Assembly (NCBI RefSeq): GCF_026586625.1
Contig: NZ_JAODIW010000009.1
Location: 137,517-201,516, forward strand
DNA length: 64,000 nucleotides
Source: Halobium salinum
GTDB taxonomy: Archaea; Halobacteriota; Halobacteria; Halobacteriales; Haloferacaceae
Direction of reading: 5' to 3'
A model generated the notes under the pieces. It did no database searches and was not told the DNA's origin. It saw only the letters and a list, made by a program, of their open reading frames with translations. Positions 33,756-42,313 of this stretch are shown piece after piece. The number at the start of each line of letters is the position of its first letter. The stretch's first letter is position 1. Both the position numbers and the translations under genes were made by a program.

Positions 33756-35321
33756 ATGAGTGGGACGCTCGAGCGCGTATCCACGGGTGTGACCGGGCTC
33801 GACGAGGTCTTGAACGGTGGCCTCGTCGCGCATCGGACGTACATGATCCGTGGCTCGCCGGGTGCCGGTAAGAGTCTCCTCGGCCTCCACTTCCTGGCGG
33901 CCGGAGTCGACGCCGGCGACGACGTACTGTACGTGAACATGGAGGAGCCGGTGGCGGAGATCGAACAGAACGCCGGGGCGCTCGGGGTCGACACGGAGGG
34001 AATCGAGTTTCTCGACCTGAGCCCCGACTCCGAGTTCTTCGCCGACGACCTCTCCTACGACATCTTCTCGCCCGACGAGGTGGAGGACGGGGAGATAACC
34101 GACCAGATATCCGAGCGGGTGGAGGAGGTCGACCCCGACCGCATCTTCGTCGACCCCATCACCCAGCTTCGATACCTCTCGCCGGACGAGTACCAGTTCC
34201 GGAAGGAGGTGCTGTCGTTCATGCAGTTCCTCAAGGAACGCGGAGCGACGGTGCTCTTTACCTCCCAGGACACGCCGACGACGCCCGACGACGACCTGCA
34301 GTTCATGTGCGACGGCGTCGTCGAGCTCGACCGGGCCGAACAGGGCCGGACGGTGTCGGTGCCGAAGTTCCGTGGCTCCGGCGTCCGCGACGGGAACCAC
34401 GCCCTGCGAATCCGGGACGGCGGCATCGAAGTGTACCCACGGCTGGTGCCGCGCCAGCACGACACGGAGTTCACCGCCGAGACCATCTCCTCGGGCGTCC
34501 CCGAACTCGACCGCCTGCTCAACGGCGGGCTCGAACGCGGGACGGTCACCATCGTCACCGGGTCGCCGGGGGTCGGGAAGACCACCAGCGGCGTCCAGTT
34601 CATGAAGGAGGCCGCCGGCCGGGGGGAGCGCTCCGTCGTCTACTCCTTCGAGGAGGCAAAGAGCACGCTGGTCCACCGGTGTGAGTCCATCAACATGCCG
34701 GTGACGGAGATGATAGAGAAGGGGACCCTCGCCATCGAGGAGATCGAGGCGCTCCAACTGTCGGCGACGGAGTTCGCCCACAACGTCCGCGAGGAGGTCG
34801 AGGAGAACGACACCAAGATCGTGATGATAGACGGCGTCGAGGGGTACAAGCAGGCCCTGCGCGACAGCGACGAGGACCTCGTCAGGGAGCTTCACTCCGT
34901 CTGTCGCTACCTGAAGAACATGGGGGTGACGGTCATCCTGATGAACGAGATGCGCACCATCGTCGGGGAGTTCCAGCTCACCCAGGAGGGGCTCTCCTAC
35001 CTCTCGGACAGCATCCTGTTCATCCAGCACATCGAGGTCGACGGTCGGATGCGGAAGGTCATCGGCGTGCTGAAAAAGCGGACGAGCGACTTCGAGCGCA
35101 CCGTCCGCGAGTTCCAGATTACGGAGTACGGCGTGAAGATCGGCGAGCCGATGGACGGCCTTCGGGGTATCCTCAGCGGGAGCCCGACGTGGGACCACCA
35201 CGACCGGCCGACGACCGCGAACTCGCCGCCGGAAGGGAACGCCCACCACGACCGACACAACGGACGGGGCACCCGGCGGAGCGAGCGGGACACCGAACAG
35301 CCCGACCGAGACTGGCAGTAA
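33756..35321 (+). CDS. Double-domain KaiC-like (RecA/RAD55 superfamily) ATPase
   Basis: This 521-residue protein has two RecA-type ATPase domains. Walker A motifs are GSPGAGKS (33-40) and GSPGVGKT (269-276). Walker B-like strands are RIFVDPI (Asp133) and IVMIDGVE in the second domain. Each domain opens with the KaiC-type 'GvtgLDevLNGGL' segment. The last 50 residues are polar and disordered, ending in a His/Asn/Arg-rich tail. KaiC homologues in haloarchaea are thought to act in signalling, and the linked PAS/GAF regulator (35469-37550) supports that. There is no KaiA or KaiB nearby, so a clock role is not implied. Confidence 0.92.
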   Translation: MSGTLERVSTGVTGLDEVLNGGLVAHRTYMIRGSPGAGKSLLGLHFLAAGVDAGDDVLYVNMEEPVAEIEQNAGALGVDTEGIEFLDLSPDSEFFADDLSYDIFSPDEVEDGEITDQISERVEEVDPDRIFVDPITQLRYLSPDEYQFRKEVLSFMQFLKERGATVLFTSQDTPTTPDDDLQFMCDGVVELDRAEQGRTVSVPKFRGSGVRDGNHALRIRDGGIEVYPRLVPRQHDTEFTAETISSGVPELDRLLNGGLERGTVTIVTGSPGVGKTTSGVQFMKEAAGRGERSVVYSFEEAKSTLVHRCESINMPVTEMIEKGTLAIEEIEALQLSATEFAHNVREEVEENDTKIVMIDGVEGYKQALRDSDEDLVRELHSVCRYLKNMGVTVILMNEMRTIVGEFQLTQEGLSYLSDSILFIQHIEVDGRMRKVIGVLKKRTSDFERTVREFQITEYGVKIGEPMDGLRGILSGSPTWDHHDRPTTANSPPEGNAHHDRHNGRGTRRSERDTEQPDRDWQ

Positions 35322-35468
35322 CCCCCTCATGTGCCGGAATGCCACTGCGGACCGACGGGGGCGGAGCCAGCGACCGGGACGGACCGACCGGGAGACGACA
35401 GCGGGCGGTAGCGCCGGGGCCAGGTTCGAGGGACGGGGCCGCGGCGTGAACCGCCGACGGAGTCGGCC

Positions 35469-37550
35469 GTGAGCGCCGAGCGCGTCCTCGTGTTCATCGA
35501 GCAGGAGGAGAACCGACGGCTCCTCGCGGAGTGGCTGTCACAGGAGTACGACGTCGTCGAGGGGGAGTCCGCGGCCGACCTCGAGGCCGAGTTCGACCTC
35601 TGTATCGTCGACCGGGCGGCCGCCGAGCGGTACGACGAGGCGCTCCAGAAACGAAAGGAGCGCGAGACGCCCGTGCTCCTGCCGTACCTGTTCGTCGTGC
35701 CACAGCGCCAACTCGACCGCCTCGGCGGCGACATCTGGAGTCGCATCGACGGGGTCGTCCGCGAGCGCATCGACGAACTCATCACGACCCCCATCAAGAA
35801 GGCCGAACTCGAGGGGCGACTGCGGAACCTGCTCAACTCGCGCGCGCTCTCCCTCGAACTACGGGAACAGCGCGAGCAGTACCGACGACTGCTGTCGGTC
35901 GCTCCGGAGACCATCACCACCGTCGGCGTCGACGGCGACATCAGCTACCTGAACGCTCGCGGAGCGGAACTGTTCGGCGTCACCGACCCGGAGTCGCTGT
36001 ACGGGCGGTCGCTGTACGACTACGTCCACGAGGACGAACGCGACGACCTCCGGTCGATGGTCGAGAGCGTCAACGAGAGCGGCGAACAGGCCGGCTTCAT
36101 GGAGGCCCGCGTGGTCGTCGGGAACGACGGCGACGCCGGGGTGGCGAGCGGGAGCGGCGACCCGAGCGGGAGCGGCGACCCGAGCGTGAACGGCGACGGG
36201 AGCGGACGCGCGGTCGAAGGGGGGGCGTCCGAGGTGCGCCACGTCGAAATCGGCGCCGCCTCCATCACGTACGAACAGCGGCCGGCGGTCCAACTCGTCG
36301 TCCGCGACGTGACGGACCGCTACCACCGCGAGCGACAGGTCGAGCGCCAGCGGGACCAACTGGAGAAGCTCAACCGGCTGAACGGCGTCATCCGGCAGAT
36401 CGACCAGGCGCTCGTCCGGGCCACCTCCCGCGAGGAGATCGAACAGGCCGTCTGCGACCGGCTGGTCGAGGTGGACCGCTACGTCGCCGCCTGGGTCGGC
36501 AACGACCGGGCGACGAGCCGCGAACTCACGGTCCGTGCCTCGGCGGGCCGCCTCGACGGCTACCTCGACGAGATCGTCGTCACCGCCGGTGGGGGCGACA
36601 CGGGCGAGGGGCCGGCGGGGCGGGCGCTGACGGGCCGCGAGGTCGCCGTCGTCGACGACGTAGCCGACGACCCCAGCTTCGAGCCGTGGCGGGAGGCGGC
36701 GCTCGACCGGGGGTACCAGTCGAGCATCGCCGTCCCCATCTCGTACGCGGACACGCTGTACGGCGTCCTCAACGTGTACGCCGACCGGGTCGACGCGTTC
36801 GACGACGACGAGCGCGACGTGCTCGCCGAACTGGGCGAGACCATCGGCCACGCCATCAACGCCGCCGAGAGCAAGCGGGCGCTGCTGGCCGACCGCGTCA
36901 TCGAACTGGAGGTGCACCTGCGCGTTCCGGACTCCTTTCTCGTACAGGCCTCCCGGGAGGTCGACGCCGCGTTCACCTTCGAGGGCGTGGTGTCGAACGC
37001 CGACGGCACCTACCTCGAGTACTTCGCCGTCGACTCCGAGAACCACGAGGCCGTCCTCGAACTCGCGGAGGGACACGAAGGGGTCAGTCACGTCCGCCAC
37101 GTCGGCAACCACGGCGGGGAGGCGCTGTTCGAGTTCGTCTTCGAACACGACCTCGTCGTCGAGGCCTTCAGCGGGCTCGGCGCCCGCATCGAGGAGCTGA
37201 CCGTCGCCGAGGGCGTCTACGACGTCGTCGCCGAGTTCCCCTACGACACGCAGGTCCACACCGTCGTGGAGGCTCTCGAACTGAAGTACGACGGCGTCGA
37301 CCTGCTCGCCCAGCGCGAGCGCGAACGGCCCGTCCAGTCCCGCCAGGAGGTGTGGTCGGAGTTCAGAGAGAGCCTGACCGACCGCCAGTGGAGTTCGCTC
37401 CAGACAGCCTACTACGCGGGCTTCTTCGACTGGCCGCGCACCTCCACCGGGGAGGAAGTCGCCGAGTCACTCGACATCTCGCCGGCGACGTTCCACGAGC
37501 ATCTGCGGGCGGCCCAGCGGAAGCTGTTGACCGCGCTCCTCGACGGGTAG
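35469..37550 (+). CDS. Regulator with receiver-like, PAS, GAF and HTH_10 domains
   Basis: This is a 693-residue protein. Residues 1-125 look like a receiver domain (RVLVFIEQEENRRLLAEWLS, then FDLCIVDRAA with a possible phospho-Asp). A PAS domain (about 140-285) contains an inserted Gly/Ser/Asp repeat (GSGDPSGSGDPSVNGDGSG). Then come a GAF domain (about 300-465), a bacterio-opsin-activator domain (about 475-620) and the HTH_10 (LTDRQWSSLQTAYYAGFFDW, then ATFHEHLRAAQRKLL). It starts with GTG and follows the KaiC-like gene by 147 bp on the same strand. It probably integrates a histidine-kinase input with small-molecule or redox sensing. Its C-terminus resembles that of the 9218 protein. Confidence 0.88.
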   Translation: MSAERVLVFIEQEENRRLLAEWLSQEYDVVEGESAADLEAEFDLCIVDRAAAERYDEALQKRKERETPVLLPYLFVVPQRQLDRLGGDIWSRIDGVVRERIDELITTPIKKAELEGRLRNLLNSRALSLELREQREQYRRLLSVAPETITTVGVDGDISYLNARGAELFGVTDPESLYGRSLYDYVHEDERDDLRSMVESVNESGEQAGFMEARVVVGNDGDAGVASGSGDPSGSGDPSVNGDGSGRAVEGGASEVRHVEIGAASITYEQRPAVQLVVRDVTDRYHRERQVERQRDQLEKLNRLNGVIRQIDQALVRATSREEIEQAVCDRLVEVDRYVAAWVGNDRATSRELTVRASAGRLDGYLDEIVVTAGGGDTGEGPAGRALTGREVAVVDDVADDPSFEPWREAALDRGYQSSIAVPISYADTLYGVLNVYADRVDAFDDDERDVLAELGETIGHAINAAESKRALLADRVIELEVHLRVPDSFLVQASREVDAAFTFEGVVSNADGTYLEYFAVDSENHEAVLELAEGHEGVSHVRHVGNHGGEALFEFVFEHDLVVEAFSGLGARIEELTVAEGVYDVVAEFPYDTQVHTVVEALELKYDGVDLLAQRERERPVQSRQEVWSEFRESLTDRQWSSLQTAYYAGFFDWPRTSTGEEVAESLDISPATFHEHLRAAQRKLLTALLDG

Positions 37551-37705
37551 TCGGAGTCGGCGACGCGGGCGGCGGTGCGGCGGGACCGCCGGCGTCGGCG
37601 GTGGCGGCACGGTCGACGGCATCGTCGCCGCCGCGACCGCCTCGAACGGTGACTCGTCCCGCCGGAGACGGGGGGGATAAATGACTGGACGACCAACGTA
37701 ACCGT

Positions 37706-37990
37706 ATGGACGCGACGATGGCGTGGTACGCGGTGTACGCCGGGCTCTTCGTGCTCGCGCTGTACACGCTCTTTCGTACCTGGGTCCTCCGGCTGGACTG
37801 GACCCTCGCCGACCGCTGGCGGACGACCGCGCTGGTCGTCGCCTGCCTCTGCTCGTTGCTCGTCGCGAGCGACGTAGTCGGCCTCTCGCTCCCCGGGCGG
37901 ACCAAACTCGGCGTCGCCGGGGTGGGCGCCCTCGCCGCCGTCGCCTTCCTCTTCTTGCAGTTCGGCGACCCGACGCGACCGCTGCCGTAG
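37706..37990 (+). CDS. Small membrane protein
   Basis: This 94-residue protein has three hydrophobic helices: YAVYAGLFVLALYTLFRTWV, TTALVVACLCSLLVASDVVG, and VAGVGALAAVAFLFLQFG. There is one CxC pair in the second helix and no other motif. The ATG at 37706 is supported by a TATA-like GGATAAATG about 30 bp upstream, implying a nearly leaderless message. No family was recognised. It stands alone downstream of the HTH_10 regulator. Confidence 0.65.
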   Translation: MDATMAWYAVYAGLFVLALYTLFRTWVLRLDWTLADRWRTTALVVACLCSLLVASDVVGLSLPGRTKLGVAGVGALAAVAFLFLQFGDPTRPLP

Positions 37991-38070
37991 TCGGGACCGT
38001 CGGCCCCCTGGGTCGGCGTTCGCCGAGGCGAGTCGTCGGGCGGCCGAACCGACCGCCGACGGTTCCGGGC

Positions 38071-38274
38071 TCAGAGGTTCTCGTCCACTCGCACCGCGGT
38101 ACGGGCGGTCGCCGAGAGCCAGTGACCCGACCCCTTTCGCGTGGGGTCGAACAGGACGACCTCGTCGTCGTCGAACACGCCGTCGAGCCCCGCGGCCTCC
38201 GCCCCGCGGGTGCACTTCACCGTGTAGCGTGGCCAGTCCTCCGAGTTCGTCCGACTCGGTCCGTTCGCTCTCAT
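38071..38274 (-). CDS. Small haloarchaeal protein, DUF7511-like
   Basis: This 67-residue protein, counted from the ATG at 38274, has the core RYTVKCTRGAEAAGLDGVFD followed by VVLFDPTRKGSGHWLSATAR. This looks like the small haloarchaeal DUF7511-type proteins ('vlfdpt...g.Wlsa'), although that is a recalled resemblance only. A longer frame from 38409 would add a hydrophobic N-terminus (AVEAVGAITVAGVVASVVPT), which is the alternative start. No metal site was found. Function is unknown. Confidence 0.45.
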   Translation of the reverse strand: MRANGPSRTNSEDWPRYTVKCTRGAEAAGLDGVFDDDEVVLFDPTRKGSGHWLSATARTAVRVDENL

Positions 38275-38672
38275 CCCCGACGGCCCTCGCCGCGTCCGGA
38301 CCGTCGACCGCACCGCGAACCGCCCCCGGATGACCGGACGGGTCGGCACGACCGATGCGACCACTCCGGCCACCGTAATCGCCCCGACCGCCTCAACCGC
38401 CTCGACCATCGTAACCGACCGACGCCGTGGCGTCGACCGGCACCTCCCGCGCGTACAGCGTCACGTCTCGTCGTCTCCCGACAACCGGTCTCGGCCCAGC
38501 ACATGTCTCGTCGTCGTCGCTTCAGGGTCACCAGTTAAAAAACCAATACGAGTCGTCGGTGAGGGGTCGGACTTACCCGACGGTTATCTACGTCAGACTT
38601 CTTGACTGTTCAACGCTAGATACAGAATTCGGTGGAAAAAGTATTAACCCGTCCATCCCCGTATCGTGAGCC
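38275..38672. other. Intergenic region upstream of the histidine kinase
   Basis: No convincing gene. The segment 38530-38650 is AT-rich and contains a TATA-like AAAAAGTATTAA (38635-38647) about 30 bp before the leader ORF at 38673. Confidence 0.45.
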
Positions 38673-38786
38673 ATGACACGGCGTGGGAGTCGGGGCGAGC
38701 GCTGGTTTCGGCTCGGCCGCCGCCGTCGTGCGGTCGGGGTGGGGCCGACGAGCACGAGCGGGGTCGAGGGGGTCGGCGAGCGATGA
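38673..38786 (+). CDS. Possible basic leader ORF (37 aa) coupled to the kinase
   Basis: The ATG at 38673 lies where transcription from the AT-rich box at 38635-38647 should begin. Thirty-seven codons later the TGA overlaps the kinase ATG (ATGA at 38783-38786). The product is Arg/Gly-rich and matches nothing known. The alternative is that the kinase itself begins at the in-frame GTG at 38666 and this ORF is not translated. Confidence 0.3.
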   Translation: MTRRGSRGERWFRLGRRRRAVGVGPTSTSGVEGVGER

Positions 38787-40420
38787 CGACGCTCGACGTG
38801 CTCTACCTCGGCGACGAGCCTGCGACGGTCCGGGCGCTCGTCGACGTCGACGACTGTACCGTCTGTCTCGTCTCGACGCCGACGACCGCGCTCGACCGCC
38901 TCCGCGACGCCGCCTTCGACTGCATCCTCTGTGAGTACCCGCTCGCGGACGCCGACTCGTTCCTCCGACGCGTCCACGAACAGGGGGGTCCGCCGGTCGT
39001 CGTCCGCACCGCCGACGGGACGCGGCCGGACGCGCCCCACGACCGACTCGTCGGACCCGGTGGCGTGGACGACACGGACGACGCGGACGGTGTCGGTGCG
39101 GGCGCGACCGACCCCGCCGACGGCGCGGGCACCGACGACGGCACGGGCGACGGCGTCGAGGGTCGGGACGCCGAGCCGGCGCGCGTCCTCGACACGCTAC
39201 GAGCGTACGCGGGACGCCGGCCCGTCCCCGCGGCCGACGGGAGTCACGCGGCGAGCGTCCGGACCGGGGAGCCGACGCGGGTGCCCGCTCCGGACGCGAC
39301 GCCCGAGCCGTTCGACGACCCGCTGCTCGACAGCCTCGGGGACTTCCTGTTCGTCACCGACGCCGAGGCGAACCTCATCCGTTGGAACGCAGCGTTCACG
39401 GAGGGAACGGGGTACGACACCGACGAAATCGCCGAGATGGAACCGCTCGATTTCTTCCCCGACCGCGACGCCGAAGCCGTCACCGCCGCCCTCGCCCGCG
39501 TCGCCGAGGACGGGGAGGCGACCGAGGAGCTCAACATCCTGACGAAGGGGGGTGAGGAGGTGCCCTACGAGATATCCGCCACGCTCGTCGGCGAGGAGGC
39601 GCCGGTGCTGTGTGGAGTCGGCCGCGACATCACGAAGCGGCGCGAGACCCAGCGGAAGCTCGACGAGGCCATCGACGAGCTGGAGCGCTCGAACGCGGAG
39701 TTGGAGCAGTTCGCCTACGTCGCCTCCCACGACATGAAACAGCCCCTGCGGATGGTGTCGAGCTACCTCGACCTGCTCGAACGCCGGTACGCCGACGAGC
39801 TGGACGAGGACGCCGAGGAGTTCATCGGCTTCGCGAAGGACGGCGCCGAGCGGATGCGCGAGATGATAGACGGCCTGCTCGCGTACTCCCGCGTCGGTCG
39901 GCGCGACCGCGAGCACGAGCCCGTCGACCTCCGGGACGCCCTCGACACGGCGCTCACGAACCTCGAAATCGCCATCGAGGAGAGCGAGGCCGAGATAACG
40001 GTCGACCCGCTTCCCCGCGTGCTGGGCGACCCGGGACAGCTCGCTCAACTGTTCCAGAACCTCGTCGGCAACGCCATCAAGTACTCCGAGGGCACCCCGC
40101 ACGTCGAGGTTCGAGCCGAGGACGCCGGCGACCACTGGGCCGTCGCCGTCGCCGACGAGGGAAGTGGCATCCCGCCGGAACGCCTCGACCGCGTCTTCGA
40201 CATCTTCGCTCACGACGAGGAGTCCGGCGGGAGCGGCATCGGCCTCGCCATCTGTGAGAAGATCGTCGACCGCCACGGCGGCGACATCCGCGTCGAGAGC
40301 GAGGTCGGCGTCGGCTCGACGTTCACGTTCACCTTCCCGAAGCTGGGGGCCGACTCGCCGGAGCCGGAGCCGTCCGGAGCCGAAGCCGAGGCCGGAAACG
40401 GGGCCGGCGACCGGGTGTAA
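38783..40420 (+). CDS. PAS-domain sensor histidine kinase with degenerate receiver
   Basis: The protein has 545 residues from the ATG at 38783. Residues 1-100 resemble a receiver (MTTLDVLYLGDEPATVRALV, then FDCILCEYPLADADSF), but the phospho-acceptor Asp is replaced, so it is probably inactive. An Asp/Gly-rich linker follows. A PAS domain (about 180-290) contains FLFVTDAEANLIRWNAAFTE. The HisKA helix has the phospho-acceptor His316 (YVASHDMKQPLRMV). The HATPase domain has NAIKYSEG (N box), VADEGSGIPP (G1) and GSGIGLAICEKI (G2). There is no membrane helix, so sensing is cytoplasmic. A GTG at 38666 would add 39 low-complexity residues. Confidence 0.88.
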   Translation: MTTLDVLYLGDEPATVRALVDVDDCTVCLVSTPTTALDRLRDAAFDCILCEYPLADADSFLRRVHEQGGPPVVVRTADGTRPDAPHDRLVGPGGVDDTDDADGVGAGATDPADGAGTDDGTGDGVEGRDAEPARVLDTLRAYAGRRPVPAADGSHAASVRTGEPTRVPAPDATPEPFDDPLLDSLGDFLFVTDAEANLIRWNAAFTEGTGYDTDEIAEMEPLDFFPDRDAEAVTAALARVAEDGEATEELNILTKGGEEVPYEISATLVGEEAPVLCGVGRDITKRRETQRKLDEAIDELERSNAELEQFAYVASHDMKQPLRMVSSYLDLLERRYADELDEDAEEFIGFAKDGAERMREMIDGLLAYSRVGRRDREHEPVDLRDALDTALTNLEIAIEESEAEITVDPLPRVLGDPGQLAQLFQNLVGNAIKYSEGTPHVEVRAEDAGDHWAVAVADEGSGIPPERLDRVFDIFAHDEESGGSGIGLAICEKIVDRHGGDIRVESEVGVGSTFTFTFPKLGADSPEPEPSGAEAEAGNGAGDRV

Positions 40421-40452
40421 CCGCGCCTCTCACACCGCGTCCAGGCTCCGTC

Positions 40453-42270
40453 TCACGCCGTCGCCCGAAGCGACCACGAGTGGCTCCGCGTCCCCGGAAC
40501 GCGCTCGACGTCGGGGTTCTCTAACACCCGGTCCCGCCAGACGGCGTAGGTCAGGAGGTTCCACGCGACCGGGGCGTCCCCGTCGACGACCCGGTCGCGC
40601 TCGGGTCGCGGGACGACCGTCGGGAGGTCGTACCGGTCGAAGGCGTCCGCGAGCGGCCCCTCGTCGAAGTACCGCCCGACCGGGAGCGCGCCGGACCCCT
40701 TCGGTCGCTCCGTCGGGTAGCCCGGAAGCCGACGCTCGAGTAGCGTCTTGAGGAGGTACTTCGGCCGGAGGCTCCGCCGCGAGAGCGCCGTCCGGGGGCC
40801 GGGGACGTACCGTCGACTCGCCGGCACCGAGAGCGCACAGTCGGCCAGCCGCCGCGTCGCGAACGGGGCGACGAGAGCCGTGTCGTGGACGGCCGCGAGC
40901 TGCCGCCAGTGCCGGAGGTGGTCGTGGCCGAACAGACAGTACAGATGCGCCAGTTCGGCCGCGTCGACGAATCCACTCGTCCGTTCGGAGCGGTCGACGA
41001 GGCGCGAGACGGCCGCGTGGCGGGCGTTGATTCGGTCGGCGACGACCGACTCGCCGACCATCCGGGCGACCCGGCCGGGGTCGGCGTAGGTGAGCGTCCG
41101 AACGGGGAACGAGTCGGGGTCGGTCGGCGGTCGGCGGAGCATCCCCGCGTAGCGCCGGAGCGCCGCCGCGTCGTCGCCCGGACGGCCGGGAAGCGCGGCC
41201 GCGAGGCGGCCGACCGGGGAGTCGACGACCGACGAGAGCCACGACGCGAGGCAGGCGCCCTTCGTCCCGCCGAGGCCGAACAGCGCGTCGGCCTTCGTCG
41301 CGTCGACGAGTCGGCCGCCGCCCGCGCGTCGGAGCGCGGCGTCCATGAGCGTCGTCTGTGCGTAGTGGGTGGGGAGACAGGTCGCTTCGACGCTCGCCGC
41401 GAGACGGTCGGCGAACGACCCCTCGGAGACGACGACGGAACGGTTGTCGGCGCCGAGGGCGTCTGCGGCGGCCGAGGCGTAGTCGAGCTCGAAGGCGAAC
41501 TCGGGGGAGTCGACGCCCCACGTGAGCGTCGGCGTCGCGTCGGGGAGGTAGCTGTGGACGAGCGTCGAGTCCACGCCGCCGGAGAGCGCGGTCGTGAGGG
41601 CTCCCGAGTCGGCGTCGGCGCCGTCCGTCGGCGACAAGCCGCCCGCCGACGACAGGGTGTCCGCGAGCGCGCGGTCGACGGCGTCGAGCACCTCGCCGGG
41701 GGAGCGGTCGGCCGTGACCGAGAGCGACCCGAGGGGAGCGCCCGACACGCCGGGGCGGGGAGTGGCGTCGAAGTCGAGGAAGCCGGTCGTCCCATCGGGA
41801 GCGTGGGCGGACCCCGGGGACCACTCGACCCACGTCCCCCGCTCCAGCGCCCGGACGCGGTCGAGGTAGGTCAGCGGGTCGACGGGGGCGCGAAAGAGGA
41901 GGTGGTCGGCGACGGCGGCGTCGGGGGTTCGTCGGTCCTCGGGGTCGAGCGCGGCGACGGCGTTACGGAAACAGTCCGTGAGGAGGAGTCGGCCGGCGCT
42001 CGACCGGCAGACGTACAGCGAGCGCGAGGCGGTGACGCTCCGGTAGGCGACGAGCGGGCGGTCGCTCCCGGGGGCGACCCGGAGCAGGACGGCGTCCTCG
42101 GCGACGGCCGGGAGCCGACGGCGGACGGTCCCGAGGTCGGGCGACTCGGTGACGAGCGCTCGGAGCGCGGCGTGTGGGACGCCCGCGACGAACCAGTCCG
42201 CGTCGTCGCGGACGACGTGCTCGGCGTCGGGGGCCGACAGCAGCACGTCGATGTCGGTCGTCGTGTCCAT
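40453..42270 (-). CDS. Asparagine-synthase-like amidotransferase
   Basis: This is a 605-residue protein. The C-terminal half is an AsnB-type ATP-pyrophosphatase domain with the PP-loop SGGVDS (230-235). DATKADALFGLGGTKGA and YAVWRDRVL stand where the synthetase core and end usually are. The N-terminal 200 residues resemble the Ntn glutaminase fold, but the catalytic Cys2 is missing (the protein starts MDTTTDID), so it may use free ammonia or another glutaminase. It follows the phosphodiesterase gene by 43 bp and belongs to the minus-strand glycan operon. Amidation of a uronic acid, as done by WbpS-like enzymes, fits the context better than asparagine synthesis, but this is inference. Confidence 0.82.
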   Translation of the reverse strand: MDTTTDIDVLLSAPDAEHVVRDDADWFVAGVPHAALRALVTESPDLGTVRRRLPAVAEDAVLLRVAPGSDRPLVAYRSVTASRSLYVCRSSAGRLLLTDCFRNAVAALDPEDRRTPDAAVADHLLFRAPVDPLTYLDRVRALERGTWVEWSPGSAHAPDGTTGFLDFDATPRPGVSGAPLGSLSVTADRSPGEVLDAVDRALADTLSSAGGLSPTDGADADSGALTTALSGGVDSTLVHSYLPDATPTLTWGVDSPEFAFELDYASAAADALGADNRSVVVSEGSFADRLAASVEATCLPTHYAQTTLMDAALRRAGGGRLVDATKADALFGLGGTKGACLASWLSSVVDSPVGRLAAALPGRPGDDAAALRRYAGMLRRPPTDPDSFPVRTLTYADPGRVARMVGESVVADRINARHAAVSRLVDRSERTSGFVDAAELAHLYCLFGHDHLRHWRQLAAVHDTALVAPFATRRLADCALSVPASRRYVPGPRTALSRRSLRPKYLLKTLLERRLPGYPTERPKGSGALPVGRYFDEGPLADAFDRYDLPTVVPRPERDRVVDGDAPVAWNLLTYAVWRDRVLENPDVERVPGTRSHSWSLRATA

Positions 42271-42313
42271 CGTGAGGTCCCCGCGAGTCCCGGAAGGTCG
42301 TCGCCCGTCGACG

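Noticed and set aside
33756-35321. Circadian clock locus
   Set aside because: The KaiC-like ATPase has no KaiA or KaiB partner nearby, so a clock cannot be inferred.
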